From: Anaerofustis stercorihominis DSM 17244
Lineage (GTDB): Bacteria > Bacillota > Clostridia > Eubacteriales > Anaerofustaceae
NCBI RefSeq assembly: GCF_000154825.1
Contig: NZ_DS560019.1
Location: 906,001 to 970,000 of the forward strand
Direction: 5' to 3'
Length of the DNA: 64,000 nucleotides
Shown here: one piece after another, positions 34,595-45,584 of the stretch
Position numbering within the stretch: the stretch's first letter is position 1
Layout: the number at the start of each line of letters is the position of its first letter
Program-made: the position numbers and the translations under genes
Notes under the pieces: generated by a model
The model's database searches: none
What the model was told of the DNA's origin: nothing
What the model saw: the letters and a program-made list of their open reading frames with translations, nothing else

Positions 34595-35518
34595 ATGAGA
34601 GAAATAATCATAACCGAAGAATTTATGGATATGAGATTAGATAGGTTTATATCCAAAGTAACGACCCTTTCAAAGGGCGAGATTCAAAAACTGTTAAGAA
34701 AAAAATATATTAAAGTTAATGGTAAAAAGCAAGAAGGCAGCTATAGAACCGAGAAACTGGATAAAGTCCAGTTCTTTTTATCTGATGAAGTATTTAAACA
34801 AGATAATTTACATAGTAAATTAAATACTAATAATTTAAATATCATATATGAAGATAAAAACATTATACTTATCGATAAACCATCAGGTATACTTTCACAA
34901 GCAGACGGAAGCAGTAAAGAAGATATTGTGAGTAATCTTATTAGCTATTTAAACTCAAAATCTACGGGTATTGTTACAAGGCTTGATTTAAATACAAGCG
35001 GTATAGTACTGGCGGGAAAGAATAGAAGAGCTTTAATGCTTTTAAATGAGATGTCTAAAAATAAATTGATCGATAAAAGATATTTAACCTTAGTACGGGG
35101 TGACTTTGACAGAGAAGGTAAAGTTACGCATTATGGGATTAAGGATAATAAAGAAAATAAATTGATCCTTGGAAATAAAAAGGTTGATGGTTCTTTTGAA
35201 GTAAGTGCAGAATTTATAATAAAAAAGAGATATAAATATCATACTTTGCTTGAGGTAAGGCTTATTACCGGAAAGACGCATCAAATACGTTCCCAGCTGG
35301 ATAAAATGGGTTTTCCGGTAGTAGGGGATAGGAAATATAATAAATCCAAACAATGCGGGAATAAAGATGATTTTAAAATAAACAGACAATTTCTTCATTG
35401 TTACAAACTGACATTAAAATATAGTGAAAAATATAAAGAGATCGTTACGGAAGATAAAACTTTTTATAGTGACCTACCAAAGGACTTGAAAAATGTTTTA
35501 AAAGAATTAGGTGAGTAA
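34595..35518 (+). CDS. RluA-family pseudouridine synthase
   Basis: 307 residues. An S4 RNA-binding domain lies at ~8-60 (MRLDRFISKVTTLSKGEIQKLLRKKYIKVNGKK), followed by the RluA catalytic domain. The catalytic Asp is in GIVTRLDLNTSG near 130, and TGKTHQIRSQLDKMGFPVVGDRKY supplies the C-terminal RNA/uracil-binding motif. It isomerises specific uridines in rRNA; RluC or RluD type cannot be decided. It begins one base after the YitT stop. A 149-bp gap with a possible promoter follows. Confidence 0.9.
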   Translation: MREIIITEEFMDMRLDRFISKVTTLSKGEIQKLLRKKYIKVNGKKQEGSYRTEKLDKVQFFLSDEVFKQDNLHSKLNTNNLNIIYEDKNIILIDKPSGILSQADGSSKEDIVSNLISYLNSKSTGIVTRLDLNTSGIVLAGKNRRALMLLNEMSKNKLIDKRYLTLVRGDFDREGKVTHYGIKDNKENKLILGNKKVDGSFEVSAEFIIKKRYKYHTLLEVRLITGKTHQIRSQLDKMGFPVVGDRKYNKSKQCGNKDDFKINRQFLHCYKLTLKYSEKYKEIVTEDKTFYSDLPKDLKNVLKELGE

Positions 35519-35549
35519 AAATTCAATTTTACGGTTTGTATTTAGTAAT

Positions 35550-35582
35550 TTGACAATATATGATATATTTATTGATTATAAT
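35550..35582 (+). promoter_or_regulatory. Candidate promoter of the Ig-like protein gene
   Basis: TTGACA at 35550-35555 and TATAAT at 35577-35582, with a 21-bp spacer that is longer than optimal. The alternative -10 GATTAT gives 18 bp. About 85 bp before the start codon. Confidence 0.4.
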
Positions 35583-35667
35583 TAAAATAAATTTTGAGTT
35601 CTGTAATTTTATATAATTAATAGACGGAATTAGAAATTTAATATTTAATAATAGGTGAAAATAGAAT

Positions 35668-36603
35668 ATGGACATAAAAGATTTTATGAATAATAATAAA
35701 AAACTTATTATAGGTATAGTTATAATTTGTTTTGTCTTATTAATATTCATCGGCTTTAAAAAAGATGGAAAAGAAAAAATATCAATTGTAAGTAAGGATA
35801 TTGAAGCAGGAAAAAACATAGATGTCTCCGAGTTTGTAAAATTAAAAGATAAATACAAAGATACATATGTAATAGAACCTTTGAATAAAAAAGTAAACTG
35901 TTTGGAAGTCGGTAAAAAAACGATAAGTTATATATTAAGAGAAAAAGGAAGTACAGACAAAGAAGAGGTAAAAGTTGATTTTAATGTAGTCGACACGACT
36001 CCTCCCGTAATAAAAGAATTAGATATACTCAGTATTCCTTTTAAAAGCAAATTTAATATCACTAAATTCATCGAAGCTGAAGATAATATAGACGGGAAGT
36101 TATCCGAGGATAAAATAAAAGTAGAGGGAAATGTTGATACGACTAAAATAGGTAAGTATAATATTAAAGTTACTGCCGAAGATTCCAGCGGGAATAAAGC
36201 AATAAAGGATATGGAAATAAAGGTAATAAGGCCTTATATTGCAATTGAAAAAATAAAAGGACTTGAAGGAAAGTATATCAACAAGAGTAAAAATCTGGTA
36301 TTGAGTTTTTATGACAACTACGGAAGAGCAAGCTATTCTTTTGGTGAGACCGGAGATAGTCTAAATTACAGCGGGCATGTAAGCAGTATGCAAAAAAAGG
36401 GTAATGAAATTACATTACTTGTAAGTTATGATACTTCGGATTGGCAAAACGGAGAAAAGCCGGATTATGAATTTGCTGAAATGAAATTATATAGAACCGG
36501 TAATGATTTAAGACTTCAACGTTTTTTGGATTATAAGAATATTGATTTATCATATGCCGGGAAAAGCTGGAATGATGTAAAAAATAGTTTTAATATAAAT
36601 TAA
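35668..36603 (+). CDS. Membrane-anchored protein with Ig-like domains (paralogue of the 19142 lipoprotein)
   Basis: 311 residues. The N-terminal anchor helix (LIIGIVIICFVLLIFIGF, ~13-30) has no lipobox. An Ig-like domain, then a DUF5011-type domain, starts with VVDTTPPVI and ends TAEDSSGNKAIKDMEIKV (~110-185). The C-terminal ~120-residue beta-rich domain has EGKYINKSKNLVLSFYDNYGR, reminiscent of GYWVNKKDNKLIVVKDD in the protein at 19142. It is displayed outside the membrane; function unknown. A weak AATAGGTG precedes the ATG. Closed by a short strong terminator. Confidence 0.7.
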   Translation: MDIKDFMNNNKKLIIGIVIICFVLLIFIGFKKDGKEKISIVSKDIEAGKNIDVSEFVKLKDKYKDTYVIEPLNKKVNCLEVGKKTISYILREKGSTDKEEVKVDFNVVDTTPPVIKELDILSIPFKSKFNITKFIEAEDNIDGKLSEDKIKVEGNVDTTKIGKYNIKVTAEDSSGNKAIKDMEIKVIRPYIAIEKIKGLEGKYINKSKNLVLSFYDNYGRASYSFGETGDSLNYSGHVSSMQKKGNEITLLVSYDTSDWQNGEKPDYEFAEMKLYRTGNDLRLQRFLDYKNIDLSYAGKSWNDVKNSFNIN

Positions 36604-36623
36604 AGACCTAAGGGTCTTTTTTT
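36602..36623 (+). terminator. Terminator after the Ig-like gene
   Basis: A 7-bp stem, AAAGACC/GGTCTTT, with a TAAG loop and a continuous T run to 36623. It starts inside the stop codon. Confidence 0.8.
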
Positions 36624-36707
36624 ATTTGTTTTATAAATTTTAGATCCATGTATTTTTTTATTAATAAAATATGCAAATAAAAATTTATAAATATTTTGGT
36701 AAAAATT

Positions 36708-36829
36708 GTTTACTTTTTGGTAACAGGTAAAAAATTAAGTATAAATCTATATATTTAAGTATTTTAATGTCATTTTATACACTTTTTGATTATGAAATCA
36801 TCATATCATGATTGTCACAAAAAGTAAAC
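36708..36829. repeat. Distant 11-bp inverted repeat upstream of bactofilin
   Basis: GTTTACTTTTT (36708-36718) and its exact complement AAAAAGTAAAC (36819-36829) are 100 bp apart. Each is followed closely by a GGTAA (36719 and 36835). Two matching half-sites flanking the promoter area suggest a looped or paired operator; chance in AT-rich DNA is possible. Confidence 0.4.
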
Positions 36830-36866
36830 TTTTAGGTAATAATAAATAACATAAGGGGAGTAAACT

Positions 36867-37316
36867 ATGGGTATTTTCTCAGGGAAAAATCAAGAAGAAC
36901 TCAGTAATAATGACAGCGGCAAGGCTAAGAGTTTTTTAGGTCTTATTAAGGGAAACTTGATTACAAAAAATACAATCGTTCAAGGATCGATAAATACTAA
37001 AGATGATATAACCGTCTTGGGAGGCGTAAAAGGCTCCATCAATTCTACTAAAAATGTAGAAGTCGGCGGGGTTATAAAGGGAGATATAGAAGCAGAAGAC
37101 TCTATAAATCTTGAAAGCAATGCAATTTTACTCGGTAATCTAAAAGCTTCCAATATTAAAATCGATAAAGGGGCAATGATAAAGGGTAAAATAGAAATCA
37201 TTAGGGATGCAATTTTAAGTTCTGATTTATTTGAAATGGAAGAGGAATTTACGGATTTGGAGCAGTTTATTGCAGATGAATCCTATGAAGATGAAAGTAC
37301 TAATGAAGAAGAATAA
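36867..37316 (+). CDS. Bactofilin (polymer-forming cytoskeletal protein)
   Basis: 149 residues. The central bactofilin beta-helix spans ~30-112 with regularly spaced turns: GSINTKDDITVLGGVKGSI, VEVGGVIKGDIEAED and GNLKASNIKIDKGAMIKGKIEI. It is flanked by a disordered N terminus and an acidic C terminus (EEEFTDLEQFIADE). Bactofilins polymerise without nucleotide and help position wall enzymes. AAGGGGAG is 6 bp before the ATG. Its upstream region is unusually long (263 bp) and carries a distant inverted repeat. It is not next to a LytM peptidase here, unlike many bactofilin loci. Confidence 0.9.
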   Translation: MGIFSGKNQEELSNNDSGKAKSFLGLIKGNLITKNTIVQGSINTKDDITVLGGVKGSINSTKNVEVGGVIKGDIEAEDSINLESNAILLGNLKASNIKIDKGAMIKGKIEIIRDAILSSDLFEMEEEFTDLEQFIADESYEDESTNEEE

Positions 37317-37338
37317 AAAATATCAGTTATATTATGAG

Positions 37339-37366
37339 AAGTGTTTACAATTGTAGGCACTTTCTT
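37339..37366 (+). terminator. Possible terminator after bactofilin
   Basis: A 12-pair stem (including two G-U pairs) AAGTGTTTACAA/TTGTAGGCACTT, followed by TTCTT. It lies between the bactofilin stop and the next ribosome site; the short T run makes it tentative. Confidence 0.45.
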
Positions 37367-37383
37367 AAATTAAGGAGATATTG

Positions 37384-37860
37384 TTGAAAGTTAAAGTCAA
37401 GAAATCGAAAATAAAAAAGAAAAGTAAAAATATAATATCCAAAGATATTTTCTATGTTCAAGTTCCAAAAACCGAAATGCAATTATTTTATGCGATATCA
37501 TTTACATGTATCCTTATAGGTCTTGTTTTTGTAGTGCTTAATAAAACTTTGATTATGATGTTATCTTTTAATTTAGCACTTGCTTCATTCATTTTCGGAC
37601 TTATGTATATAAGTAAAAAATGGGAAATAAATGAAAAAAAATATACTATATATTACTCTTCAGCTCTAAAGGATGAAATATATAAAATATCTGATTTTAC
37701 CAAAGTAGTGGTTTGTAAGGATGAAATGAAAATGTATATAGGTAACAATATAATATTTAAGATTAAAAAGTTTTATATTAATTATAAACGATTTTTTAAT
37801 TTGATACAAAATAATGACAATATATTAATGCAGTGGGAGTCCAAAATAAATTATAAATAA
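37384..37860 (+). CDS. Hypothetical protein with two membrane helices
   Basis: About 158 residues, not recognised. A strongly basic N terminus (KVKVKKSKIKKKSKN) is followed by two adjacent helices (~36-58 and ~61-78), then a ~75-residue cytoplasmic domain with a W-x-I-N-E-K-K-Y-T-I-Y-Y strand and SDFTKVVVCKDEMKMYIG. This resembles the layout of small PH-like/YdbT-type membrane proteins, but I would not assert it. TTG 37384 is 6 bp after AAGGAG; TTG 37381 is only 3 bp away. It follows bactofilin. Confidence 0.6.
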   Translation: MKVKVKKSKIKKKSKNIISKDIFYVQVPKTEMQLFYAISFTCILIGLVFVVLNKTLIMMLSFNLALASFIFGLMYISKKWEINEKKYTIYYSSALKDEIYKISDFTKVVVCKDEMKMYIGNNIIFKIKKFYINYKRFFNLIQNNDNILMQWESKINYK

Positions 37861-37885
37861 AAAAGACCTTTTAAAAGGTCTTTTT
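37861..37885. terminator. Bidirectional terminator between the small membrane protein and the LUD gene
   Basis: A 10-bp stem, AAAAGACCTT/AAGGTCTTTT, with a TTAA loop and a following T run; A residues precede it. It ends 4 bp before the convergent LUD gene. Confidence 0.85.
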
Positions 37886-37889
37886 ATTT

Positions 37890-38537
37890 TTATAGTCCCA
37901 AACTATCATCGTTTACGAAGAATACTTTTATTCTGTCTTTGTTTCTTTGGAAACCTGTAAGTGTATAGAATATACAAATCTTATCCATACTCCTGCAGTT
38001 AGCACATCTGCCTAATTTCCTGCATGGTGTATCCATATTCAGTCTTTCACAGTTCATCGGAGCGGTTTGTTCTTTAACTCTGTCTATAGCTGCGTCGACA
38101 TCCGATACTATTTTGTTTGGGCTCGCTATAACCACCACATTGTCGGGACCATATATAAGTGCTGATACTCTGTTTCCCGTACCGTCAACATTATACAGCT
38201 CTCCTTTTACTGTTATGGCGTTAGAGCTCATGAAATAGTAATCAACAAAGTTTGCTTCCATTGCTATCTGTCTTTTTTCTTCTTTGGTAGAGCCTTCTTT
38301 TTTTCTGTCTTTAAAGTCGTAGCTTTTGATCAGTTCTGTCAATCCATCGATCTGTTTGATCGTGTAACTACCGCCGAGGGCAGTAGTGGAACCTTCGGGA
38401 ACCATTTCTTTTACTGCATTCAATAATTCTTCTTTACTTTCAAAGTATCTTGCGTCCATGTTGTTTCTTTTAAGAGCGTCAATAGTCGTAAGTATTTTTT
38501 GTTTATTTATTTTTTTAATACTTTCATTATAATCCAT
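37890..38537 (-). CDS. LUD-domain (LutC/YkgG-type, DUF162) protein
   Basis: 215 residues. N-terminal helix NKQKILTTIDALKRNNMDARYFES, then the LUD domain with ALGGSYTIKQ, DYYFMSSNAIT, ELYNVDGTGNRVSALIYGPDNVVVIA and the cysteine-bearing C terminus (CERLNMDTPCRKLGRCANCRSMDKICIFY). The fold is shared with LutC of the lactate oxidation complex, but no lutA/lutB is nearby, so a lactate role is not supported. The start is ATG 38537: AGGAG is 9 bp upstream, whereas it abuts ATG 38546. It is 16 bp after gyrA's stop and should be transcribed with gyrase. Confidence 0.85.
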   Translation of the reverse strand: MDYNESIKKINKQKILTTIDALKRNNMDARYFESKEELLNAVKEMVPEGSTTALGGSYTIKQIDGLTELIKSYDFKDRKKEGSTKEEKRQIAMEANFVDYYFMSSNAITVKGELYNVDGTGNRVSALIYGPDNVVVIASPNKIVSDVDAAIDRVKEQTAPMNCERLNMDTPCRKLGRCANCRSMDKICIFYTLTGFQRNKDRIKVFFVNDDSLGL

Positions 38538-38553
38538 TTTATTCATCTCCTAA

Positions 38554-41022
38554 TTATTCTTCATCAGGATCATCTATTTCTTCATCCTGAGAAGGAACTT
38601 TAGCAATAGTTGAAATATTTACGTCTTCATCAAGAGTCATAACTTTTACTCCGGATGTACTTCGACCCATTTGGGAAATCCCGCTTGTATCTATTCTTAT
38701 TACAGTTCCGTCTATACTTATAACCATTATATCGTCTTTTTCTTTTTCTATTACACACATTCCTGAAAGTGCTCCGGTTTTCTTTGTGAGTTTATAATTA
38801 AGAACACCTTTTCCCGCTCTTCCTTGTGTAGGATATAAGTTGGTTTTTGTTATTTTTCCGTAACCTTTTTCTGTAACAGACAGTACATAAGCATTATCGG
38901 TGGCTATATCCATTCCTATTAAATAATCATCGTCTTTTAAACTTATACCTTTAACTCCTTTGGATACTCTTCCGATAGCTCTTACATCTGCTTCATTGAA
39001 CTTGATGGCAAGACCTTTATGTGTTCCGAGGATTATGTTTTGATTGCCGTCTGTTAAAGATACTCCAATAAGCTCATCGTCCTCTGCAAGGTTTATTGCT
39101 ACGATACCGTTTTTCCTTGAAGAATCATATTCTGTTAAGCTTGTCTTTTTAAATACCCCGTTTCTGGTTGCCATTACAAGGTATTCGTCATCTTTGAATT
39201 CTTTAATAGGTATAACTGCGGTTATCTTTTCTCCCGGATCCAACGCAAGCAGATTTACTATTGCCGTACCTTTTGCTATCCTTGATGCGTCAGGTATTTC
39301 ATAACCTTTGAGCCTGTATACTTTACCTTTGTTCGTAAAGAACATTATATAGTGATGTGTAGTTGTAAAGAATAGATGTTTAACGAAGTCGTTTTCTCTA
39401 GTAGAGAGTGCCGTAACACCTTTTCCGCCTCTCTTTTGAGTCTTATAAGTGCTTGCAGGAAGTCTTTTTACATATCCGACATGAGTTATTGTAACTACTA
39501 TGTCTTCTTCTTCTATCAAATCTTCCATATCGAAGTCTTCATCGTCTACTTCAAATGCCGTTCTTCTTTCATCTCCGTACTTATCTTTTATTTCGCTAAG
39601 TTCTTCTTTGATGATGCTCATTACAAGTTCGTCACTTGCAAGAACGCTTTCCAAGTATTCGATTGTTTTAAGAAGTTCTGCATATTCATTTTCAAGTTTT
39701 TCTCTCTCTAAGCCCTGCAGTCTTCTAAGTCTCATGTCGACGATAGCTTTTGCCTGTACTTCGGAAAGATCAAATCTTTCCATTAATTTTTCTTCTGCGT
39801 CGTTATAACTTGCTCTTATAATTTTGATTATTTCATCAATGTTATCAAGAGCGATGAGAAGACCTTCAACTATATGTGCTCTGGCTTTTGCCTTCTTTAA
39901 ATCATATTCTGTTCTTCTTACGATTATATCTTTTTGATGATTTAAATAATGTACTAATATTTCTTTTAAGTTTAGTACTTTAGGTTGGTTGTCTACCAGT
40001 GCAAGGTTTATTACGCTGAACGTATCTTGAAGCTGAGTATACTTATATAGCTGATTTAAGATAATAGAAGCATTTACATCTTTTCTTAAGTCTATAGCAA
40101 CTCTTATACCGTTTCTGTCGGATTCGTCTCTGATATCTGAAATACCGACTACTTTCTTATCTCTTACCAAATCAGCGATTTTTTCAACCATTTTGGCTTT
40201 ATTTACCATATAAGGTATTTCTGTTACTACTATTCTTTGTCTTTTTTTGCTTATTTCCTCTATATGAGTTTTACTTCTAAGTTTAATTCTTCCTCTTCCC
40301 GTAGTGTAGGCATTATATATGCCTGTTTTACCCATTATGATACCGCCTGTGGGGAAGTCCGGACCTTTGACATATTTAATCAAATCATTTATCTCAATAT
40401 TTGGATTTTCTATTAAAGCAATTATCGCATCGACAACTTCTCGTAAGTTATGAGGAGGTATGTTTGTTGCCATACCTACTGCGATACCGTTTGAACCGTT
40501 AACCAGTAAGTTAGGAAATCTGCTTGGCAGAACAACCGGTTCTTTTAATGTTTCATCGAAGTTAGGAGCATAATCTACGGTTTCTTTGCTTATATCTCTA
40601 AGCATTTCACCTGTCATTTTGGTCATTTTAGCTTCGGTGTAACGCATGGCAGCCTGGCTGTCACCGTCAATGGAACCGAAGTTACCGTGTCCGTCTACAA
40701 GTGGATATCGCGTTGAGAAATCCTGTGCAAGTCTAACCATTGCATCATATATCGAACTGTCGCCGTGAGGGTGATACTTACCCATTGTGTCCCCAACGAT
40801 TCTGGCGCTTTTTCTGTAAGGTTTATCATATGATAGATTAAGTTCGGACATAGAATATAATATTCTTCTATGTACCGGCTTTAAACCGTCTCTGACATCG
40901 GGAAGGGCTCTTCCTACGATTACGCTCATGGCATAATCTATATAGGAGGTTTGCATTTCTTCGACTATGTCACGGTCTTCTATTCTTCCATGTATATCTT
41001 GAATTTCTTCTTTTTTTGCCAT
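38554..41022 (-). CDS. gyrA: DNA gyrase subunit A
   Basis: 822 residues. The breakage-reunion domain has the catalytic Tyr in [10 protein letters not shown] near 122 and the quinolone region [17 protein letters not shown], with Ser and Asp at the positions equivalent to E. coli 83 and 87, i.e. no resistance change is seen. A coiled-coil arm spans ~360-490. The C-terminal beta-pinwheel begins near 500 with the GyrA box QKRGGKG, confirming gyrase rather than topoisomerase IV. Acidic tail EEIDDPDEE. It introduces negative supercoils with GyrB. It lies 12 bp after gyrB; AGGAGG precedes the ATG. Confidence 0.98.
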   Translation of the reverse strand: MAKKEEIQDIHGRIEDRDIVEEMQTSYIDYAMSVIVGRALPDVRDGLKPVHRRILYSMSELNLSYDKPYRKSARIVGDTMGKYHPHGDSSIYDAMVRLAQDFSTRYPLVDGHGNFGSIDGDSQAAMRYTEAKMTKMTGEMLRDISKETVDYAPNFDETLKEPVVLPSRFPNLLVNGSNGIAVGMATNIPPHNLREVVDAIIALIENPNIEINDLIKYVKGPDFPTGGIIMGKTGIYNAYTTGRGRIKLRSKTHIEEISKKRQRIVVTEIPYMVNKAKMVEKIADLVRDKKVVGISDIRDESDRNGIRVAIDLRKDVNASIILNQLYKYTQLQDTFSVINLALVDNQPKVLNLKEILVHYLNHQKDIIVRRTEYDLKKAKARAHIVEGLLIALDNIDEIIKIIRASYNDAEEKLMERFDLSEVQAKAIVDMRLRRLQGLEREKLENEYAELLKTIEYLESVLASDELVMSIIKEELSEIKDKYGDERRTAFEVDDEDFDMEDLIEEEDIVVTITHVGYVKRLPASTYKTQKRGGKGVTALSTRENDFVKHLFFTTTHHYIMFFTNKGKVYRLKGYEIPDASRIAKGTAIVNLLALDPGEKITAVIPIKEFKDDEYLVMATRNGVFKKTSLTEYDSSRKNGIVAINLAEDDELIGVSLTDGNQNIILGTHKGLAIKFNEADVRAIGRVSKGVKGISLKDDDYLIGMDIATDNAYVLSVTEKGYGKITKTNLYPTQGRAGKGVLNYKLTKKTGALSGMCVIEKEKDDIMVISIDGTVIRIDTSGISQMGRSTSGVKVMTLDEDVNISTIAKVPSQDEEIDDPDEE

Positions 41023-41034
41023 TATTTATACCTC

Positions 41035-44045
<3,011 letters not shown>

Positions 44046-44076
44046 ATAAAAAAACCCCTTTAGGTTTTATAAAAAT

Positions 44077-44085
44077 ATTATAGCA
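44077..44085 (-). promoter_or_regulatory. Extended -10 promoter of recF-gyrB-gyrA
   Basis: On the minus strand TGcTATAAT lies about 32 bp before the recF ATG. No good -35 is seen; the TG extension fits the promoter style elsewhere in the window. Confidence 0.6.
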
Positions 44086-44387
44086 TATATTGCTTTTTTT
44101 TGCTAGTATTTTAGCTCATAAAAGCCCGTATTTTAAACTTTTTTAATAGTTTCAAGAAGGACATTTGGGTATATGTATTTTTTTTCTTAAAAAGCCTGTG
44201 AAAAAGAGTCGAAATATTTATAAAAATAGATAATAAAAACTGAAACAAGGATTTTCAAAATCATATTTTAATTAGATAATTTTATTATTTTCTATGATGT
44301 TTTTAATTTAATCTCAAATATCTTATAATCAACAAAAAATAAATCACTTATTTTAAATATAATATTTGATTAAATTATATTTTATTA

Positions 44388-44393
44388 TATAAT
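44388..44393 (+). promoter_or_regulatory. Candidate -10 for the 44428 gene
   Basis: A perfect TATAAT 34 bp before the ATG, in AT-rich sequence without a clear -35. Confidence 0.45.
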
Positions 44394-44427
44394 AGTTAAG
44401 ATAATTTACGAAAACGGAGTCGAATTT

Positions 44428-45036
44428 ATGAAGAAATTTCTTAAAGAATCAAGTTTATTTTACGGAGTAGTGGCATTATTATCTTTGATATTATTTTCAA
44501 GACCTTCAACCTTTGGTACTCTTACTGCACAGCAATTAGATTCAATCGGAGGTATTTACGGATACTTTGCGGTATCTTCCGCATTGCTTCTTGTAAGTTT
44601 GATAATTATGAGTTATCTTCATTCCAAAGTTAAATATGGTTCTATTAAAAGCATTGCCGATAACAGATTTACAAGAATAAATAATATAGTAAATGTGGTA
44701 ATGTTATTGGGCTTCTTGATTTTAGCTATAGGATGTATATTTGAAGTTCCTAAGTTATGCAGTATTATGGGCGTAGGGTTTATAGGTGTTTTAACGGGTG
44801 AGAGTAATTTAAGCTTTACGGTGCTCGGTTTGTTTATTTATATTTTATGTTTCATATATGCCATAATAGGTGGGAAGGTATCCGAATCGGATCTTCCGAG
44901 CAGACGAAGAAGCGTTAAGCTGGTTAAACTTAAAGTATCAGAATTTCTAATGATGTTTATTCAGCATGTACCTTCGGTTATATCTACCATCGTTTTAATA
45001 ACATATCTATTATCTTTATTGAATTTTGCAAAATAA
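44428..45036 (+). CDS. Hypothetical integral membrane protein
   Basis: 202 residues, not recognised. Five predicted helices (~12-28, 43-62, 88-106, 126-147 and 176-198) are separated by short loops. A basic cytoplasmic segment, SDLPSRRRSVKLVKLKV, precedes the last helix. There are no catalytic or ligand motifs I can name. CGGAG lies 8 bp before the ATG, and a strong terminator follows, so it is monocistronic. It is divergent from recF. Confidence 0.65.
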   Translation: MKKFLKESSLFYGVVALLSLILFSRPSTFGTLTAQQLDSIGGIYGYFAVSSALLLVSLIIMSYLHSKVKYGSIKSIADNRFTRINNIVNVVMLLGFLILAIGCIFEVPKLCSIMGVGFIGVLTGESNLSFTVLGLFIYILCFIYAIIGGKVSESDLPSRRRSVKLVKLKVSEFLMMFIQHVPSVISTIVLITYLLSLLNFAK

Positions 45037-45049
45037 AGTATATTTTATC

Positions 45050-45077
45050 AAAAGAAGAGATTTCCTCTTCTTTTTTA
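45050..45077 (+). terminator. Terminator after the membrane-protein gene
   Basis: A 10-bp stem, AAAAGAAGAG/CTCTTCTTTT, with a 5-nt loop and T run. Confidence 0.85.
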
Positions 45078-45161
45078 TTGTTTAATTGTCTATGTTATGA
45101 TATATTACCTTTGAAATAAATAAAAAAATAACAAAAGTTTAATTTTTTTAAAATCTTATTA

Positions 45162-45170
45162 TGATATAAT
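45162..45170 (+). promoter_or_regulatory. Extended -10 promoter of the yloU-to-coaD operon
   Basis: TGaTATAAT lies 36 bp before the Asp23/YloU start. There is no gap large enough for another promoter until after the last gene at 50798. Confidence 0.6.
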
Positions 45171-45205
45171 AAAGGTAAATATAGTTAATTAAGGAGATAA
45201 TTTTA

Positions 45206-45562
45206 ATGTACGCTAAAATGACGGATAATATAGGAGATGTAAATATCTCTACAGAAATCATTGAACAAATGGTTGGGCTTTGTGCCATGGAATGTTTCGG
45301 TATTGTCGGGATGGCAAGCAGAAGCGTTACCAACGGGATCATAGAACTGTTAAAAAAGGAAAACCTTAGAAAAGGTGTCAAGGTAGTAGATGAAGACGGA
45401 AGACTTGTTGTTGATATTTATGTTATTGTTGAATTTGGCGTGAAAATTGTTACTGTTGCTGAAAATTTGATAGATACTGTAAAATATAATATAGAAAAAC
45501 AAACGGGACTAAAAATCAAGAAAATCAATGTTCACGTTCAAAGCGTAAGAGCTAATCAATAA
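45206..45562 (+). CDS. Asp23/Gls24-family protein (YloU-like)
   Basis: 118 residues, the full small-domain length. VNISTEIIEQMVGLCAMECFGIVGMAS at the start and VDIYVIVEFGVKIVTVAENLIDTVKYNIEKQTGLKIKKINVHVQSV are characteristic of the alkaline-shock Asp23 family. Members such as YloU are membrane-associated through partners and linked to envelope homeostasis, but the molecular role is not defined. AAGGAGA lies 8 bp before the ATG. The next gene, 22 bp on, is the DAK-family kinase YloV/FakA, the usual neighbour. Confidence 0.9.
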   Translation: MYAKMTDNIGDVNISTEIIEQMVGLCAMECFGIVGMASRSVTNGIIELLKKENLRKGVKVVDEDGRLVVDIYVIVEFGVKIVTVAENLIDTVKYNIEKQTGLKIKKINVHVQSVRANQ

Positions 45563-45584
45563 AATAACTACGAGGTTTTAGGAT

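Larger units (their letters stand above)
44046..44427. other. 382-bp divergent intergenic region
   Basis: The gap holds the recF promoter (minus) and the promoter of the 44428 gene (plus). The remaining ~300 bp are AT-rich. I see no DnaA-box (TTATNCACA) cluster, no tRNA and no clear riboswitch, so despite recF/gyrBA next door I do not call an origin. Confidence 0.5.

Noticed and set aside
36698..36839. GGTAA/TTTAC motifs before bactofilin as a second Pho box
   Set aside because: The intervals (21, 7, about 109 bp) do not follow the 11-bp phase required and found before pstS.
39376..39808. Antisense reading frames of 100-110 codons within gyrA
   Set aside because: They are Ser/Phe-rich shadows of a conserved coding strand, overlap each other, and have no ribosome site or recognisable domain.
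44046..44427. Possible replication origin beside recF-gyrB-gyrA
   Set aside because: No TTATNCACA-like DnaA boxes were seen, and dnaA and dnaN are not adjacent; an ordinary divergent promoter region explains the gap.
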